This document shows, one piece after another, positions 29,195 to 38,919 of a DNA stretch of 64,000 nt (position 1 is its first letter; each line of letters begins with the position of its first letter). The notes under the pieces were generated by a model. It was not told where the DNA came from, did no database searches, and saw only the letters and a program-made list of their open reading frames with translations. The DNA lies in IMG/VR virus record IMGVR_UViG_3300044984_002503, positions 1 to 64,000 of that record. One strand, given 5' to 3'. The position numbers and the translations under genes were made by a program. Origin of the DNA: a virus.

Positions 29195-30049
29195 TTAGAA
29201 TGGAAGGTCTTCGTCAACCTCATCATTTGCTTGTGGGTCAACAGGTTTTGAGTCATTTGATTTTTTACCACCAAAAGATTCTGTTTCAACAGAACTATCT
29301 CCGTAAACGTATCCACCTTTTTCTGAATCCCATTTTGGTGTTTCTCCACGAGATATCGCCTCAAGGTATTCAACAGGTTTTTTAGAATAAACATCTAACC
29401 AAGTTAACTCATCTTCAATCCAAGCCTTTGCTTGTGCCGTATCTTCGTGAACAGGTGCTGGGTCATCATACATAATTGTTGATACCGCAGTATATTCTTT
29501 ACCATTTGGTGCTTTTGATTTGTTTAATTCAATGATTAAATCACGACCTTTTTCAGAGTCAGTAATATCACCTTTATTTCTCCAAATCGGAATAATCTTG
29601 TCTAAGATACCATCGTTTTTGTAGTTGTGTTTGAATCTCCAAAATTTTGGTCCGTCTTCTTCTTTATCTCTATCTATAACTTTTACAATATAGAATTTAC
29701 GAGAACGATATTGAGCCGCTAATTGTTTGTCAGACTCTTTACCTGTTGCAATTAATTCTTCGTAAACCTCATTCAATGGTGAACGCTCGTTGTCGTTTTT
29801 TCCTGGGTCGTAGAATTTTTGCCATTGACCACCAACTTGGATTTCGTGGTACCATGCTTCTTTGAACGGTGAAGAACCGTCTGTTGTAGGAAGAATTCTT
29901 ACTCTTCTCTGTCCTGATTTCTCTTTATCTAATAAGATTAAAGCGAAATACTTTTTCATTCTTTCGTCTTGCGACATTTTACTTTGGGCTCCGCCCGCAG
30001 ATTGTTGTGATTTTTCGTACTGTGCCAATACGGCGTCTAATGAACTCAT
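29195..30049 (-). CDS. 32: Single-stranded DNA-binding protein, T4 gp32-like
   Basis: This 284-aa protein is similar in length to T4 gp32 (301 aa). The N-terminus is a short basic, cooperative-binding-like segment. The core contains VRILP, AWYHEIQVGGQWQKFYDPGKND, then SRKFYIVKVIDRDKEEDGPKFW, resembling the gp32 OB fold. The C-terminus is Gly/Ser/Asp-rich and ends DEVDEDLPF, an acidic tail with the terminal Pro-Phe seen in bacterial SSBs. No cysteines are present, so the zinc site of T4 gp32 is absent. It is the first gene of the replication operon, with a host-type promoter and a TATTTAT box upstream. It protects ssDNA and recruits replication partners. Confidence 0.85.
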   Translation of the reverse strand: MSSLDAVLAQYEKSQQSAGGAQSKMSQDERMKKYFALILLDKEKSGQRRVRILPTTDGSSPFKEAWYHEIQVGGQWQKFYDPGKNDNERSPLNEVYEELIATGKESDKQLAAQYRSRKFYIVKVIDRDKEEDGPKFWRFKHNYKNDGILDKIIPIWRNKGDITDSEKGRDLIIELNKSKAPNGKEYTAVSTIMYDDPAPVHEDTAQAKAWIEDELTWLDVYSKKPVEYLEAISRGETPKWDSEKGGYVYGDSSVETESFGGKKSNDSKPVDPQANDEVDEDLPF

Positions 30050-30083
30050 GTTTTTTTAATTTTAAGTGATTATCTATCTGATA

Positions 30084-30115
30084 TAAATATAGGTTATAAT
30101 GTGACTTTAGTCAAA
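30084..30115 (-). promoter_or_regulatory. Promoter for the ssb-replication operon
   Basis: The minus strand reads TTTG-N20-TATATTTA, close to the Bacteroidota vegetative consensus (TTTG at -33, TAnnTTTG at -7). It ends 34 bases before the ssb start. The same -7 region contains the TATTTAT element found at late units, so ssb may be served by both promoter classes. Confidence 0.6.
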
Positions 30116-30117
30116 TG

Positions 30118-30143
30118 AAAAAGGTGTCTCTCGACACCTTTAT
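30118..30143 (-). terminator. Rho-independent terminator between hub genes and the replication operon
   Basis: A perfect stem AAAGGTGTC/GACACCTTT with a TCTC loop is flanked by A and T runs on both sides, so it can work in either direction. It follows the stop of the 231-aa gene by a few bases and precedes the ssb promoter. Confidence 0.88.
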
Positions 30144-30144
30144 T

Positions 30145-30840
30145 TTATCTAAACGATGTTTTGTAATTATCGTTACTTGGTGTTCCTCCTGGTTGAAAAG
30201 AACTTTTAATATCTGAAGAATTAATGTCTGTTACATCATCTGTTGTTAAAACATAATCATTTTTTCCCGTCTTTTCCATCTCTTCCGATTTATCATCAAA
30301 AAATTGTGATAGTTTTTGATTGAATGGGTAAGAATCGTATGTTCTTAATTCTAATTTTTCTTGTGGAGTTTTTTCTCTATACTTTTCAATCTTAGCTTCA
30401 AGGCTATTTAATTTGTTCATTATATTATCCATTTCTCCAAGTCTTGATTGTAAATTATCCAACTGACCGAATAAGTTATTAAAATATTCTTCTTGTTTTG
30501 TTTCAATATTTTTTTGAGAATCCACTAATTCTGTTATATCAAGTTCTTCAGAATCTTCACTTCCTGTATCAGAACTCTCATCAGGATTTCCATCATCGTC
30601 AAGTTTTTCAATATCAGGGTCATTTGCAATATCAATTGGTTGGCCTGCTTCCGGTGCTGGTGGTGGTACCGCTCCTGCGTCTGAAGGTGGTGGTGGAGCT
30701 CCTGCCCCTGCATCTCCAGGTGCTGGTGCCAATGGACCTAAATCTTCAGGAGGTAGTGCTTCATCCGCAGCCTGTTCTGTAATGTATTGATTAATACTTT
30801 TATATCTTTCAATTTCACTTAATATTTTTTTATCTATCAT
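30145..30840 (-). CDS. Acidic Pro/Ala-rich coiled-coil protein, unknown function
   Basis: This 231-aa protein has three parts. Residues 1-~25 are a helical start (EIERYKSINQYITEQ). Residues ~26-105 are a low-complexity linker rich in Pro, Ala, Gly and Asp. Residues ~105-165 form a predicted coiled coil (EYFNNLFGQLDNLQSRLGEM, then NKLNSLEAKIEKYREK). The C-terminus is polar. It lies four bases after the 74-aa gene and ends at a terminator, so it closes the hub transcript. It could be a scaffolding, hub-chaperone or internal particle protein; no family is recognised. Confidence 0.6.
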   Translation of the reverse strand: MIDKKILSEIERYKSINQYITEQAADEALPPEDLGPLAPAPGDAGAGAPPPPSDAGAVPPPAPEAGQPIDIANDPDIEKLDDDGNPDESSDTGSEDSEELDITELVDSQKNIETKQEEYFNNLFGQLDNLQSRLGEMDNIMNKLNSLEAKIEKYREKTPQEKLELRTYDSYPFNQKLSQFFDDKSEEMEKTGKNDYVLTTDDVTDINSSDIKSSFQPGGTPSNDNYKTSFR

Positions 30841-30844
30841 TGTG

Positions 30845-31069
30845 TTATCCGTTTAATAATTGTTTAATTCCTCCTGCTGTCTCAACTCTAACTTTTCTGT
30901 TAATTGTTGTTTGATGACCCGCTCTCTCAATAAGACCATCTCTTTCTCTGATTGTATAACAATCTCCTGTGTCTAAATCACAAACTTGTTGTGTTCCGTC
31001 ACCGTTATCTGTTTGAGAAACTCTTGTTGATTTCCCAAGATAGTTGTCTAATGCTGATTTTATGTTCAT
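30845..31069 (-). CDS. Small protein with C-terminal TAGGIK motif, unknown family
   Basis: This 74-aa protein has a DNGDGTQQVCDLDTGDCYTI segment with two Cys that could pair. It ends ETAGGIKQLLNG; the TAGGIK string also occurs at the C-terminus of the HAD-like protein at 47863-48690. A TATTTAT box lies 14 bases before its start, so it may be expressed late. No function is assigned. Confidence 0.6.
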   Translation of the reverse strand: MNIKSALDNYLGKSTRVSQTDNGDGTQQVCDLDTGDCYTIRERDGLIERAGHQTTINRKVRVETAGGIKQLLNG

Positions 31070-31083
31070 AAAATTGTTTTTAT

Positions 31084-31093
31084 TATAAATATG
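31084..31093 (-). promoter_or_regulatory. Candidate late promoter box (TATTTAT)
   Basis: The minus strand reads CATATTTATA, 14 bases before the 74-aa gene and within the 32-base gap after the 1407-aa gene. Confidence 0.45.
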
Positions 31094-31101
31094 TTGTTAT
31101 G

Positions 31102-34100
31102 TTATAAAGTGAATGGTGGACTATAAACGATTTGTTCTAAGACTTTACCTCCGATTGGCGCAGTAAATCCATAAGGTTTATACGATATTTTTAATTTAAA
31201 CACACCTAAACTATTAACCGTATATTCATATGTTTGACTATCGACATTTAATCTACCAGAATATGGCGCTATTTGATTATTAGAATTAAGAATTGCCCTA
31301 TCATTATACCAACTATCCTTAAAGTCAGGAGAGTTAAACCTGAATGTAATATAACCACCGGCGGGTTTTTTAATATTAAAATATTCTAATCCCATTCCTT
31401 GTATATCAGGACTTTCCCCAACTAAAGTTATTGACAATTGTTTTTCTGGAAAAGTAGTACCACTAGTTGTTACAGGTGGTGGTGGTGTTGCAACCACAGG
31501 GTCACCCTCTTTAATATCTGTTTGGAATATATTAAAATTATAATTTAAAATTACATCGTTTGGATTTTTAACTTTATCATCAGGTCTTACATATAATTCA
31601 ATTTGAGTATAAGCTCTAATATTTTTTTCATCTAAATCATCTATACCTACCACCTCAATCATTTGTTGTTTTGAAATTGAAAATTCTTGTTGGTCGGTAG
31701 AAACATATCCATTAAAATGTTGCCCATAACTATTTTCAAATGTGTCTTCAATGTATTTGTTATTTGGTCCTGGTACTACATCCACGATTTTAGATGAATA
31801 ATCATTTTGAGTGTCTATTTTCCAAGCACCGGCATCAGGATTTACCCTAACAGTTAATTGAGTTGTACTACCTCTAGCGTCTTTAGAATCAGTAACAACA
31901 ATTAATGGTGTTGGTCCTGTGTTTTGTGGATTTGTATTCACCCCCGGCGCAACATTCGTTACAGTTGTTGCGGTTGTTGCTGTCGTACTTGTTGTTGACG
32001 GAGTGTTTGCCGCTTCTGGATTTGTAATTGAACCTGGTGATGTCATAGAAGTTCCACTTAATGATGGGTTATAGTTAAATAAAGTTCCTCCTGAAAATGA
32101 ACCATAATCCGTTGTAATACCAATTTGGGTATAAATGTTAACATCTCCCGTGAAAATTTTAGGAACTACAAATCTCACCAAAGTATCATTAACAATAGTT
32201 ACACTACTAAATGGTACCAATACATTAGCAATCTTAACTTCTTTAGTTGTTATTAAATTTCTACCATTAACTTGGAGAACCGTTCCTGTATATCCTGATA
32301 ATGGTGCAATTGTTGTATACACCGGTGGAGGACAAGTTTTACCCGCCAACGCTGGAAGTGGTGTTGGTGTTGGTGTAACACCAGGAGTTTTTCCTTTTTC
32401 CTCTGTCTTCTTAATTGTCAATTTAAGGTCTTTAGAATCTGCAACTGTTGATAATCCAACTTTAACCGCAGAATTTAACGCATTGTATAACGTATCTTTA
32501 GTTTCTTTAAATTCACCAATATGTGAGTTATAATAATCTTCTGAAACATTATCTATAGGCCAATGACAAACATACCATTTTGCAAGACCCATTTCTAATA
32601 TTTGTGGAACTCTTTCCGATAATCTTCCAATCATAAATCTAATATAAGAGTCAATTGTATCAAAATGTGCTAGTGGTTGAGAGGTACTTGATGATGCATT
32701 TGTTTTAACTTTTACACAACTATAATTTCTTTGTATTAATGTGTTTTGACCTCCCCAATCCTTGCTTAACGAAATTAATCCAAAGTTATTATCCCACCCA
32801 TTAAATGACTTATCTTGGAATGTGCTAATATATGATAAAGAATAAATAATAATTTGAAGTTCTTGACTGTTTGGTACAAGTTTAATTAATGCGTCTGCAA
32901 ATGTTTTTGGTTGTATTGGGGTTAATACGCCTGCAACACTTTGGTATCCAGCGGCAAATGAACTATTAAGATTAGAAACACAAGCGTTTGTTGTATCTAA
33001 AGTATTGTCCGCCTTTTGTGGTACTTGAGTACTCTTAATCGCATTTGTGGTACCACTAATAGTTACACTATCTTTATTAATTTTTAAAATTTCTTCAAGT
33101 TTAGTCAAAAGATTTTGATTAATACTTTGTAAGAAAGTATCAATCGCAGGTAAATCAAATACCCCTTGTCTAATACCTGTAAAAGTTGTTTGGAAGTTAC
33201 CCGATTGAATACTATGGTCAACAGATTGAATCATATAAGGTCCATTAAACATTGGAACATGTCTAAGATTAAAGTACATTGTTGGTTGTATCAACGCATT
33301 ACCTAATGACACAACAGTACATTTATAACTTCTATTTTTATAAAGATTGTATAAACTAACATTTTGAGTAGCACTTTGTCTTCCTGACGCTTGGTCAACC
33401 ATATTCAATTGAGTATTAATTGATTCTGAAGTTGCCACTCCATTATCTTGAGATACACTAAATGAATAAAATATATTTTGATTACTAATCCCAATATCTA
33501 CGGTAAATCCCACACACTTATTAGAAACAGCCCAATCTGTTTTACCTTGTAAATTTTCAAGTAAAGGATTTTCAGAGGCTCTTCTCATCTCAAACGCATC
33601 ATCTCTAAATTTAAAATTACCTTTAGGTAAATCTAAATATTGTGATGGTTTACCCGCATAAAAACAAACCATTTTAGGACCTGATTTTCTATAATCAACA
33701 TCCAAGAAAGTCCCCCATAAACTATCTGCAAATGCTAAAGACCCTCCACTACCTAATGGTGTTTTAATCCCGTCAGCATCTTGTACATTATAAAAATTAA
33801 CATACGCGGGCAGGTTCATTACATTAAAATTATTCTTAATAAGAATACCACTAATGAACGTATAAACACTCATAGCATTATTTAAAGAATACTCACCTTC
33901 TTTTCCCCCAACACCAAACATATATTTCAAATCAAAGATATCAATTAAAAGAGTGTCCCCAATATTTCTTGATGCCCTATCTAAAAACATTATATCTTCA
34001 AATAAAGTTTTGGTTGTATAGTCACCACCTGATATCCATTTGTCATTTAACGCCTTAAAAACTTCATAATTCTCAACTTTACTTTGGTCTCCACTTATAA

Positions 34101-35325
34101 CACTTTGTACTGTTCTTTCAGGTACTTGTTGTTGATTAGGTAATATTGCGTTTAACCCAGATAATAAACCATTTAAAAAGTTACCTTGTAAAGTAGATTC
34201 TAAATCCAAATATTTTTTTAACTCATTTTTAAATTGAGCAACGGCAATTGTTGGCGATTTTAATTTTTGAGTAGCATACATTTTAATTATTGGTGCCAAT
34301 AATATTACATTCTGTGCGGTAAACTCTATGTTATTATCAATAAAAAAGTCGGTAATATACGAACCATTAGAACTATAAAAAACATTCTCTATTGTTGAAA
34401 ACCCTACCTGTGTTTGTAACTCAAACCATGCTGTCGGGTTATTAATTTGTGATTGTTGTAATGTTATTCCACCGACACTAGACGGTAAACTATTTTTAAC
34501 ATATGAATTAAATGTTATAGGGTCCGCAACTTCAATTTGTCCATTAAATGATAAATAAGAATTAAGAATTCTTCGGTTATAATTTGACGGATTACCATAT
34601 CTAATAAGAATATCATATTGCATAAAATTAGTAATACTATTACTAAAGACATCATATTGTTTAGTAGTAACATTATTAAAATAATCTGATTCTAACTCAC
34701 TTGTGGTTTTGGCAGGAACTTCCATTAATGTTTTAAATAACGCTTGGAAGTTTCTAAACGATGAATTAAGATTAATAGGGCTTTGATTAAAAGTCACAAT
34801 CTCTTTACTCAAATTAATGTCAGTATCAGGTTTACACCAATTTAAAAATTCTTCTTCAAAAGAATCCAATATTTTTTTATCAAAAACCGAAAATATTTCT
34901 TCAATCTTTGAGTAATTGTTATCAGTTAAAAATTGTACTGGTGATTGGTCGCTCCCTGTTGTTATGTTATTAATATATGAATATGGGTCAGGATATGCAA
35001 TTTGATTATTATCATAATACCCAAAATTAGTTGCCGGCCATAAACATCTAACAGAACCATTATAAACACTAGTATTGTTTGTAAGATTAACTTTAGTTCC
35101 TGGTGATGTAGTTTCACCCGTCATACAAGTATCAATAGTTTGGTTAAATGATGTTCCAAATGATGGAACAACATAATAAGTTGCACCTTTAGTATTATTT
35201 GTTGGGTCGCAATCTTCATCATCTTCAGGTACATTATTTGGTAACATTACAGACCATGTTATTAATCTTAAATTTTTACCATTTTGTTTACCATTATTGA
35301 TATTTGAACCTAAAAAATTATACAT
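31102..35325 (-). CDS. Baseplate hub-like giant protein with an IPT/TIG domain
   Basis: In this 1407-aa protein, residues ~620-730 contain a segment ending FNGPYMIQSVDHSIQSGNF then TTFTGIRQG. The G.Y.I..V.H.I..G.F.T...G.R pattern is common in hub proteins of contractile tails. Residues ~790-925 form a helical, Trp-rich domain (NGWDNNFGLISLSKDWGGQ, and a Cys-containing WYVCHWP) that might be peptidoglycan-active but shows no certain catalytic motif. Residues ~995-1085 are an IPT/TIG Ig-like domain (PPPVYTTIAPLSGYTGT, then VQVNGRNL-type sequence). A Thr-rich linker and beta domains follow. The context, next to other baseplate genes and downstream of the tape measure, supports a hub/spike role. 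Confidence 0.55.
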   Translation of the reverse strand: MYNFLGSNINNGKQNGKNLRLITWSVMLPNNVPEDDEDCDPTNNTKGATYYVVPSFGTSFNQTIDTCMTGETTSPGTKVNLTNNTSVYNGSVRCLWPATNFGYYDNNQIAYPDPYSYINNITTGSDQSPVQFLTDNNYSKIEEIFSVFDKKILDSFEEEFLNWCKPDTDINLSKEIVTFNQSPINLNSSFRNFQALFKTLMEVPAKTTSELESDYFNNVTTKQYDVFSNSITNFMQYDILIRYGNPSNYNRRILNSYLSFNGQIEVADPITFNSYVKNSLPSSVGGITLQQSQINNPTAWFELQTQVGFSTIENVFYSSNGSYITDFFIDNNIEFTAQNVILLAPIIKMYATQKLKSPTIAVAQFKNELKKYLDLESTLQGNFLNGLLSGLNAILPNQQQVPERTVQSVISGDQSKVENYEVFKALNDKWISGGDYTTKTLFEDIMFLDRASRNIGDTLLIDIFDLKYMFGVGGKEGEYSLNNAMSVYTFISGILIKNNFNVMNLPAYVNFYNVQDADGIKTPLGSGGSLAFADSLWGTFLDVDYRKSGPKMVCFYAGKPSQYLDLPKGNFKFRDDAFEMRRASENPLLENLQGKTDWAVSNKCVGFTVDIGISNQNIFYSFSVSQDNGVATSESINTQLNMVDQASGRQSATQNVSLYNLYKNRSYKCTVVSLGNALIQPTMYFNLRHVPMFNGPYMIQSVDHSIQSGNFQTTFTGIRQGVFDLPAIDTFLQSINQNLLTKLEEILKINKDSVTISGTTNAIKSTQVPQKADNTLDTTNACVSNLNSSFAAGYQSVAGVLTPIQPKTFADALIKLVPNSQELQIIIYSLSYISTFQDKSFNGWDNNFGLISLSKDWGGQNTLIQRNYSCVKVKTNASSSTSQPLAHFDTIDSYIRFMIGRLSERVPQILEMGLAKWYVCHWPIDNVSEDYYNSHIGEFKETKDTLYNALNSAVKVGLSTVADSKDLKLTIKKTEEKGKTPGVTPTPTPLPALAGKTCPPPVYTTIAPLSGYTGTVLQVNGRNLITTKEVKIANVLVPFSSVTIVNDTLVRFVVPKIFTGDVNIYTQIGITTDYGSFSGGTLFNYNPSLSGTSMTSPGSITNPEAANTPSTTSTTATTATTVTNVAPGVNTNPQNTGPTPLIVVTDSKDARGSTTQLTVRVNPDAGAWKIDTQNDYSSKIVDVVPGPNNKYIEDTFENSYGQHFNGYVSTDQQEFSISKQQMIEVVGIDDLDEKNIRAYTQIELYVRPDDKVKNPNDVILNYNFNIFQTDIKEGDPVVATPPPPVTTSGTTFPEKQLSITLVGESPDIQGMGLEYFNIKKPAGGYITFRFNSPDFKDSWYNDRAILNSNNQIAPYSGRLNVDSQTYEYTVNSLGVFKLKISYKPYGFTAPIGGKVLEQIVYSPPFTL

Positions 35326-35355
35326 TTTTAATCCATCATTAACACTTTGTTGTAT

Positions 35356-38300
35356 TTAACTATTTGTATAACCCGTATACAAATCATATCCATTATAAAA
35401 GAAATTAAAATCGTTAATTAATTTTGGATAAAATCCAACTTGCATATCAACATCTATAGATGTTTCACTTTGTAAAACAACATTTCTATTAACACCATTG
35501 TATTTAAATTTATATTCTACTGACGTACTTGTTGTACCTGTAATTATCACCCCTGTTGTAGTGGTCCCTGTTGTGGTACCCGTTGTTACCGGAACTATCG
35601 GATTATAATTTTTGGAATAATCAAAATTTTTCCAAGCAGTTTTTAATATATCAGTACCTGTTTGTTTGTACGTTTTATATCTATACCATATTGACCCGTA
35701 TTTTAATATCCAAGCATACGGTATTTTATGTATTGCACCAAACTTTTTAAAACAAGATGATATGTAATCTAATTCAGTTACAGTATTATTATCTGATACT
35801 GATTTATATTTTTCTCTTAAAGTTGCTAATGGTAATGAATTAATGAATAAATACGCGGCTTGAGTATATGGATAAGTGTTACCTGAAATTCTTGAATTAT
35901 CTACACCGTTTTGAATAGCGTTAACAAAATACGGAGTATTCAACATGGACGTTGTTGTTCTTGGACTTAATATTCCTGTTGGAGTGGCTCCATAAACATA
36001 TCCTTCAGTTGCAATAAAATCGTCAGACTCCCTTGTATCATAAAAACCGGATAACCCTAAACCAAATAACATTGATGAAAGTGCAAGAATTGTAGGATTT
36101 TGACCTAATAAATATGAAAAGTTTGTTACAGGTCTATTATTTTTAAAGTCAAAAACATTATTAAAATTTGCAATAATTTTTCTTGGTTCAAATATCATCA
36201 AACTTTTTTTAGTTCCATATACTTGATTACCCGTAGAGCTCGCCCCTTGATTTAAATTGTTTGCACACCATGTTTGGTCTGTGTATGGTATTGTATCAAC
36301 AATCATTGGGTCGTTAGGCGCATTGTCTATTAACTTTTTAAGTCCTTCTGATTTTGTTGTTGTCTGTGGAATTTTACCAATATCTTCAACACCTAATATA
36401 CTGAAAGAATCTTCAGTAATAGTTTTAAGATATGGTGTAACAAAGAAATCTCTAACATAATCTTGGTATGCTCGGCCTGTTCCCATATTTGAGATATTCT
36501 TTAAGAAATCCGGATAGGAAGCCGCGTTTAACCCATAATTTTTTAATGTAAATGTAATATAAGGAGAACTTAATCCTAAACCATTTTTAACATTACTAAT
36601 TTCCGCCTCAACATTAAGTTTAATTAAATCTTGAATTTGATTTAAATTAGCCCTTACAAATCCTGAATAATGAGCAGTCAAAAATTGTCTTTCCCATATC
36701 TCATAGAAAAATTTAATTTCTTCTTTATTACGATATGCAATTCCTGTCGAAGGAAATTCAATCGCATTAATATTAATTATATTAGTTTCTCTTTCCGTTT
36801 CTAATGGTGGCGGAGCAATTGGTGATTGAAACTTCATTGTAAGTCCTTTCATGTACTCTTCAACAAATTGAACTTCAGGCCATTTAGCATAATTACCCCC
36901 ATCAGTTTTATCAATTTCTGTTGGGTCTGCAAGATACTTTAATTGGAATCTACCTTTTTTATCATCAGATGTCTCAACAAAATATTGTGGCCATGGGTAT
37001 ACAGGGATTTGAGAATTCTCAGCCGCGGTATTACCTAATAACGAACCTTGTGTTTGTACTACGTGGTCTCTTGTTTCAGAACTAGGTGCCGATGAAGGAT
37101 TATCTAAAATAGCTTGTTTTCTAACAGGGTCATATTTTACATTCCACGCTTTGGTATGCGTGTCATCCATTAATCTAATAAACCCTTCTGCAGACGCCAT
37201 AATAACCGCAATAATGTTTCTTACTGTTGGCTTAAACCCAAGTCCTGTGTCTTTATCTTCAATTTTTCTTAATAATTCCGCAGTAATCTTTGTTTCGTAC
37301 TCAGATAATTTTTTATTTGCCTGTGTTTCTAAAGACGATATTGTTGAATCAAATCTACCATTACCTTCAAACACAAAAAATGAAGGTTTAATTTCTGTAC
37401 GTTGAGGTTTTCCATTAACTATTGTTTCATTAATAGCTGGTGTGAATATTGGAATATATTGATTGTAAACCGAATCAACAACTTCTTTACTTGGTTTATA
37501 ATTTCCCGTTTGTGCGGTTGCTGTTGCAACCCAATCAACATTAGAGTCTAATGGCGGGTCAATTTTAATCATTTTAAGGGTAATTGGATTAGGTATTGGT
37601 GCCGTGCCATTAGTACCTAATGTTGGATTTTCTGCCAACCCTTCATTATATTTTTTAATATTACTTTCTAATAATGAAATAGCGGTAACATGAAGACCGG
37701 GGTCACTATTTTTAAAAACATAGGTTTTATCACCACCCTTCAAAATTATTGGATTTGGATTTAAATATGTATTAAACCAAGAACTTGTTGCCCCTCTAAC
37801 ATTTGAAAAATATTGGGTTAATATTCCTTTATAATTTCTAATATTTGTTAATGACCCAACTTCAGTTTTATCAAAAGACGCAGTAATTAATTTTTCAAAC
37901 TGTTCTAATTTAGACATTAATTGGACTATTGTTAATTCCGGTAAATCTTTTGAAATTAGTCCTTTAGCTTTATATTCACTATAAACTTCGGCAATTTTTT
38001 GATATCCTTTTTCCGCAATTAACTCAGTCACAACCGCATCAGAACTATTAACATTATTAAACGCCTTTGCCGCTTGAGTCTTAGATTGTGATTCAGTTGC
38101 CCTATTTGTTTGTTGTGGACCAACAGGAGATTGACTTATATTAAATGTCTGAGAAAACATGTGTGGTGTTGCCAAAAGATGACCCATAGCAATCTCATTT
38201 AATATATTAAACTTATATCCTTTAAAAGTTAATGAAACTTGGTAATTACCGCTTACCGAATTAAATCTAGCGTTAAATTTTTCTAAGTTTAATTGGTATC

Positions 38301-38919
38301 TAATCGCCTGTCCGTAATAACCTTTTAGTGTTAAATAAAATACTGGATATGGTAAATTAAAAAAGGCAGAATAAGGAGAGTTGTTACCTAATTGAAATAA
38401 TGCCTTACCTTGAACATCTTCTAATTCCATAGTTACAGATGGTATAAATGACGTATTTGTTGTAACATGTATTTGGGTAATACCTAATAACCCATTATCC
38501 ATTACATTTGTTTCATTTGAAACCGTATTAGTATAATATGGTTTATCCCCATTTTTAGGTATTACACCTACTTGTAGTGGTTGGTTAGTTCCATCAAATT
38601 TTGTAACATTTTGTCCTGTTAGTTCGTCATAATATCCCGTTCCAAGATAATCATTTTTACCTGGTTTTAAAAAATTCATTTTAGCAACAGAAATTGTTCT
38701 TATCCCACTATCTTCAGGACTTATCCCTACCGCAAGTTTTGTTCTTGGAAGTACTTCCGCTTCCAAATTCGCATACATAACAAGATTTTCGTGGTCAACT
38801 AATCTTTCAGAAACTTGACCATCTTTAGTTGTTTTGTTTGGGTCAACAACTATTAAATTGTTATAGTCAAATTCAACATATATGTTTCCGCTGTTGTCCG
38901 GTCCTAAATTACCTACCAT
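35356..38919 (-). CDS. Giant baseplate protein, unknown family
   Basis: This is a 1187-aa protein. The N-terminal ~270 residues are beta-rich (VTMELEDVQGKALFQLG, PVFYLTLKGYYGQAIRYQL, YQVSLTFKGYKF), resembling domains that pack on a central tail structure. The middle contains long helices. The C-terminal 60 residues include a Thr/Gly-rich linker (VTTGTTTGTTTTG). It overlaps the gp53-like gene by 11 bases and precedes the hub-like gene by 30 bases. It is probably a baseplate component. No enzyme motif is seen. Confidence 0.55.
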   Translation of the reverse strand: MVGNLGPDNSGNIYVEFDYNNLIVVDPNKTTKDGQVSERLVDHENLVMYANLEAEVLPRTKLAVGISPEDSGIRTISVAKMNFLKPGKNDYLGTGYYDELTGQNVTKFDGTNQPLQVGVIPKNGDKPYYTNTVSNETNVMDNGLLGITQIHVTTNTSFIPSVTMELEDVQGKALFQLGNNSPYSAFFNLPYPVFYLTLKGYYGQAIRYQLNLEKFNARFNSVSGNYQVSLTFKGYKFNILNEIAMGHLLATPHMFSQTFNISQSPVGPQQTNRATESQSKTQAAKAFNNVNSSDAVVTELIAEKGYQKIAEVYSEYKAKGLISKDLPELTIVQLMSKLEQFEKLITASFDKTEVGSLTNIRNYKGILTQYFSNVRGATSSWFNTYLNPNPIILKGGDKTYVFKNSDPGLHVTAISLLESNIKKYNEGLAENPTLGTNGTAPIPNPITLKMIKIDPPLDSNVDWVATATAQTGNYKPSKEVVDSVYNQYIPIFTPAINETIVNGKPQRTEIKPSFFVFEGNGRFDSTISSLETQANKKLSEYETKITAELLRKIEDKDTGLGFKPTVRNIIAVIMASAEGFIRLMDDTHTKAWNVKYDPVRKQAILDNPSSAPSSETRDHVVQTQGSLLGNTAAENSQIPVYPWPQYFVETSDDKKGRFQLKYLADPTEIDKTDGGNYAKWPEVQFVEEYMKGLTMKFQSPIAPPPLETERETNIININAIEFPSTGIAYRNKEEIKFFYEIWERQFLTAHYSGFVRANLNQIQDLIKLNVEAEISNVKNGLGLSSPYITFTLKNYGLNAASYPDFLKNISNMGTGRAYQDYVRDFFVTPYLKTITEDSFSILGVEDIGKIPQTTTKSEGLKKLIDNAPNDPMIVDTIPYTDQTWCANNLNQGASSTGNQVYGTKKSLMIFEPRKIIANFNNVFDFKNNRPVTNFSYLLGQNPTILALSSMLFGLGLSGFYDTRESDDFIATEGYVYGATPTGILSPRTTTSMLNTPYFVNAIQNGVDNSRISGNTYPYTQAAYLFINSLPLATLREKYKSVSDNNTVTELDYISSCFKKFGAIHKIPYAWILKYGSIWYRYKTYKQTGTDILKTAWKNFDYSKNYNPIVPVTTGTTTGTTTTGVIITGTTSTSVEYKFKYNGVNRNVVLQSETSIDVDMQVGFYPKLINDFNFFYNGYDLYTGYTNS

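Noticed and set aside
29137-29394. Two 82-aa open frames overlapping the ssb 3' end on both strands
   Set aside because: They lie over the gp32-like coding sequence and the inverted repeat and have no protein-like composition.
32135-32533. 132-aa open frame on the plus strand opposite the IPT/TIG region
   Set aside because: It is antisense to conserved domain sequence, with no promoter and a shadow-like composition.
32350-32960. Lysozyme or transglycosylase domain in the 1407-aa hub-like protein
   Set aside because: The region is Trp-rich and helical, but I could not identify a catalytic Glu/Asp motif with confidence, so it is only mentioned as a possibility.
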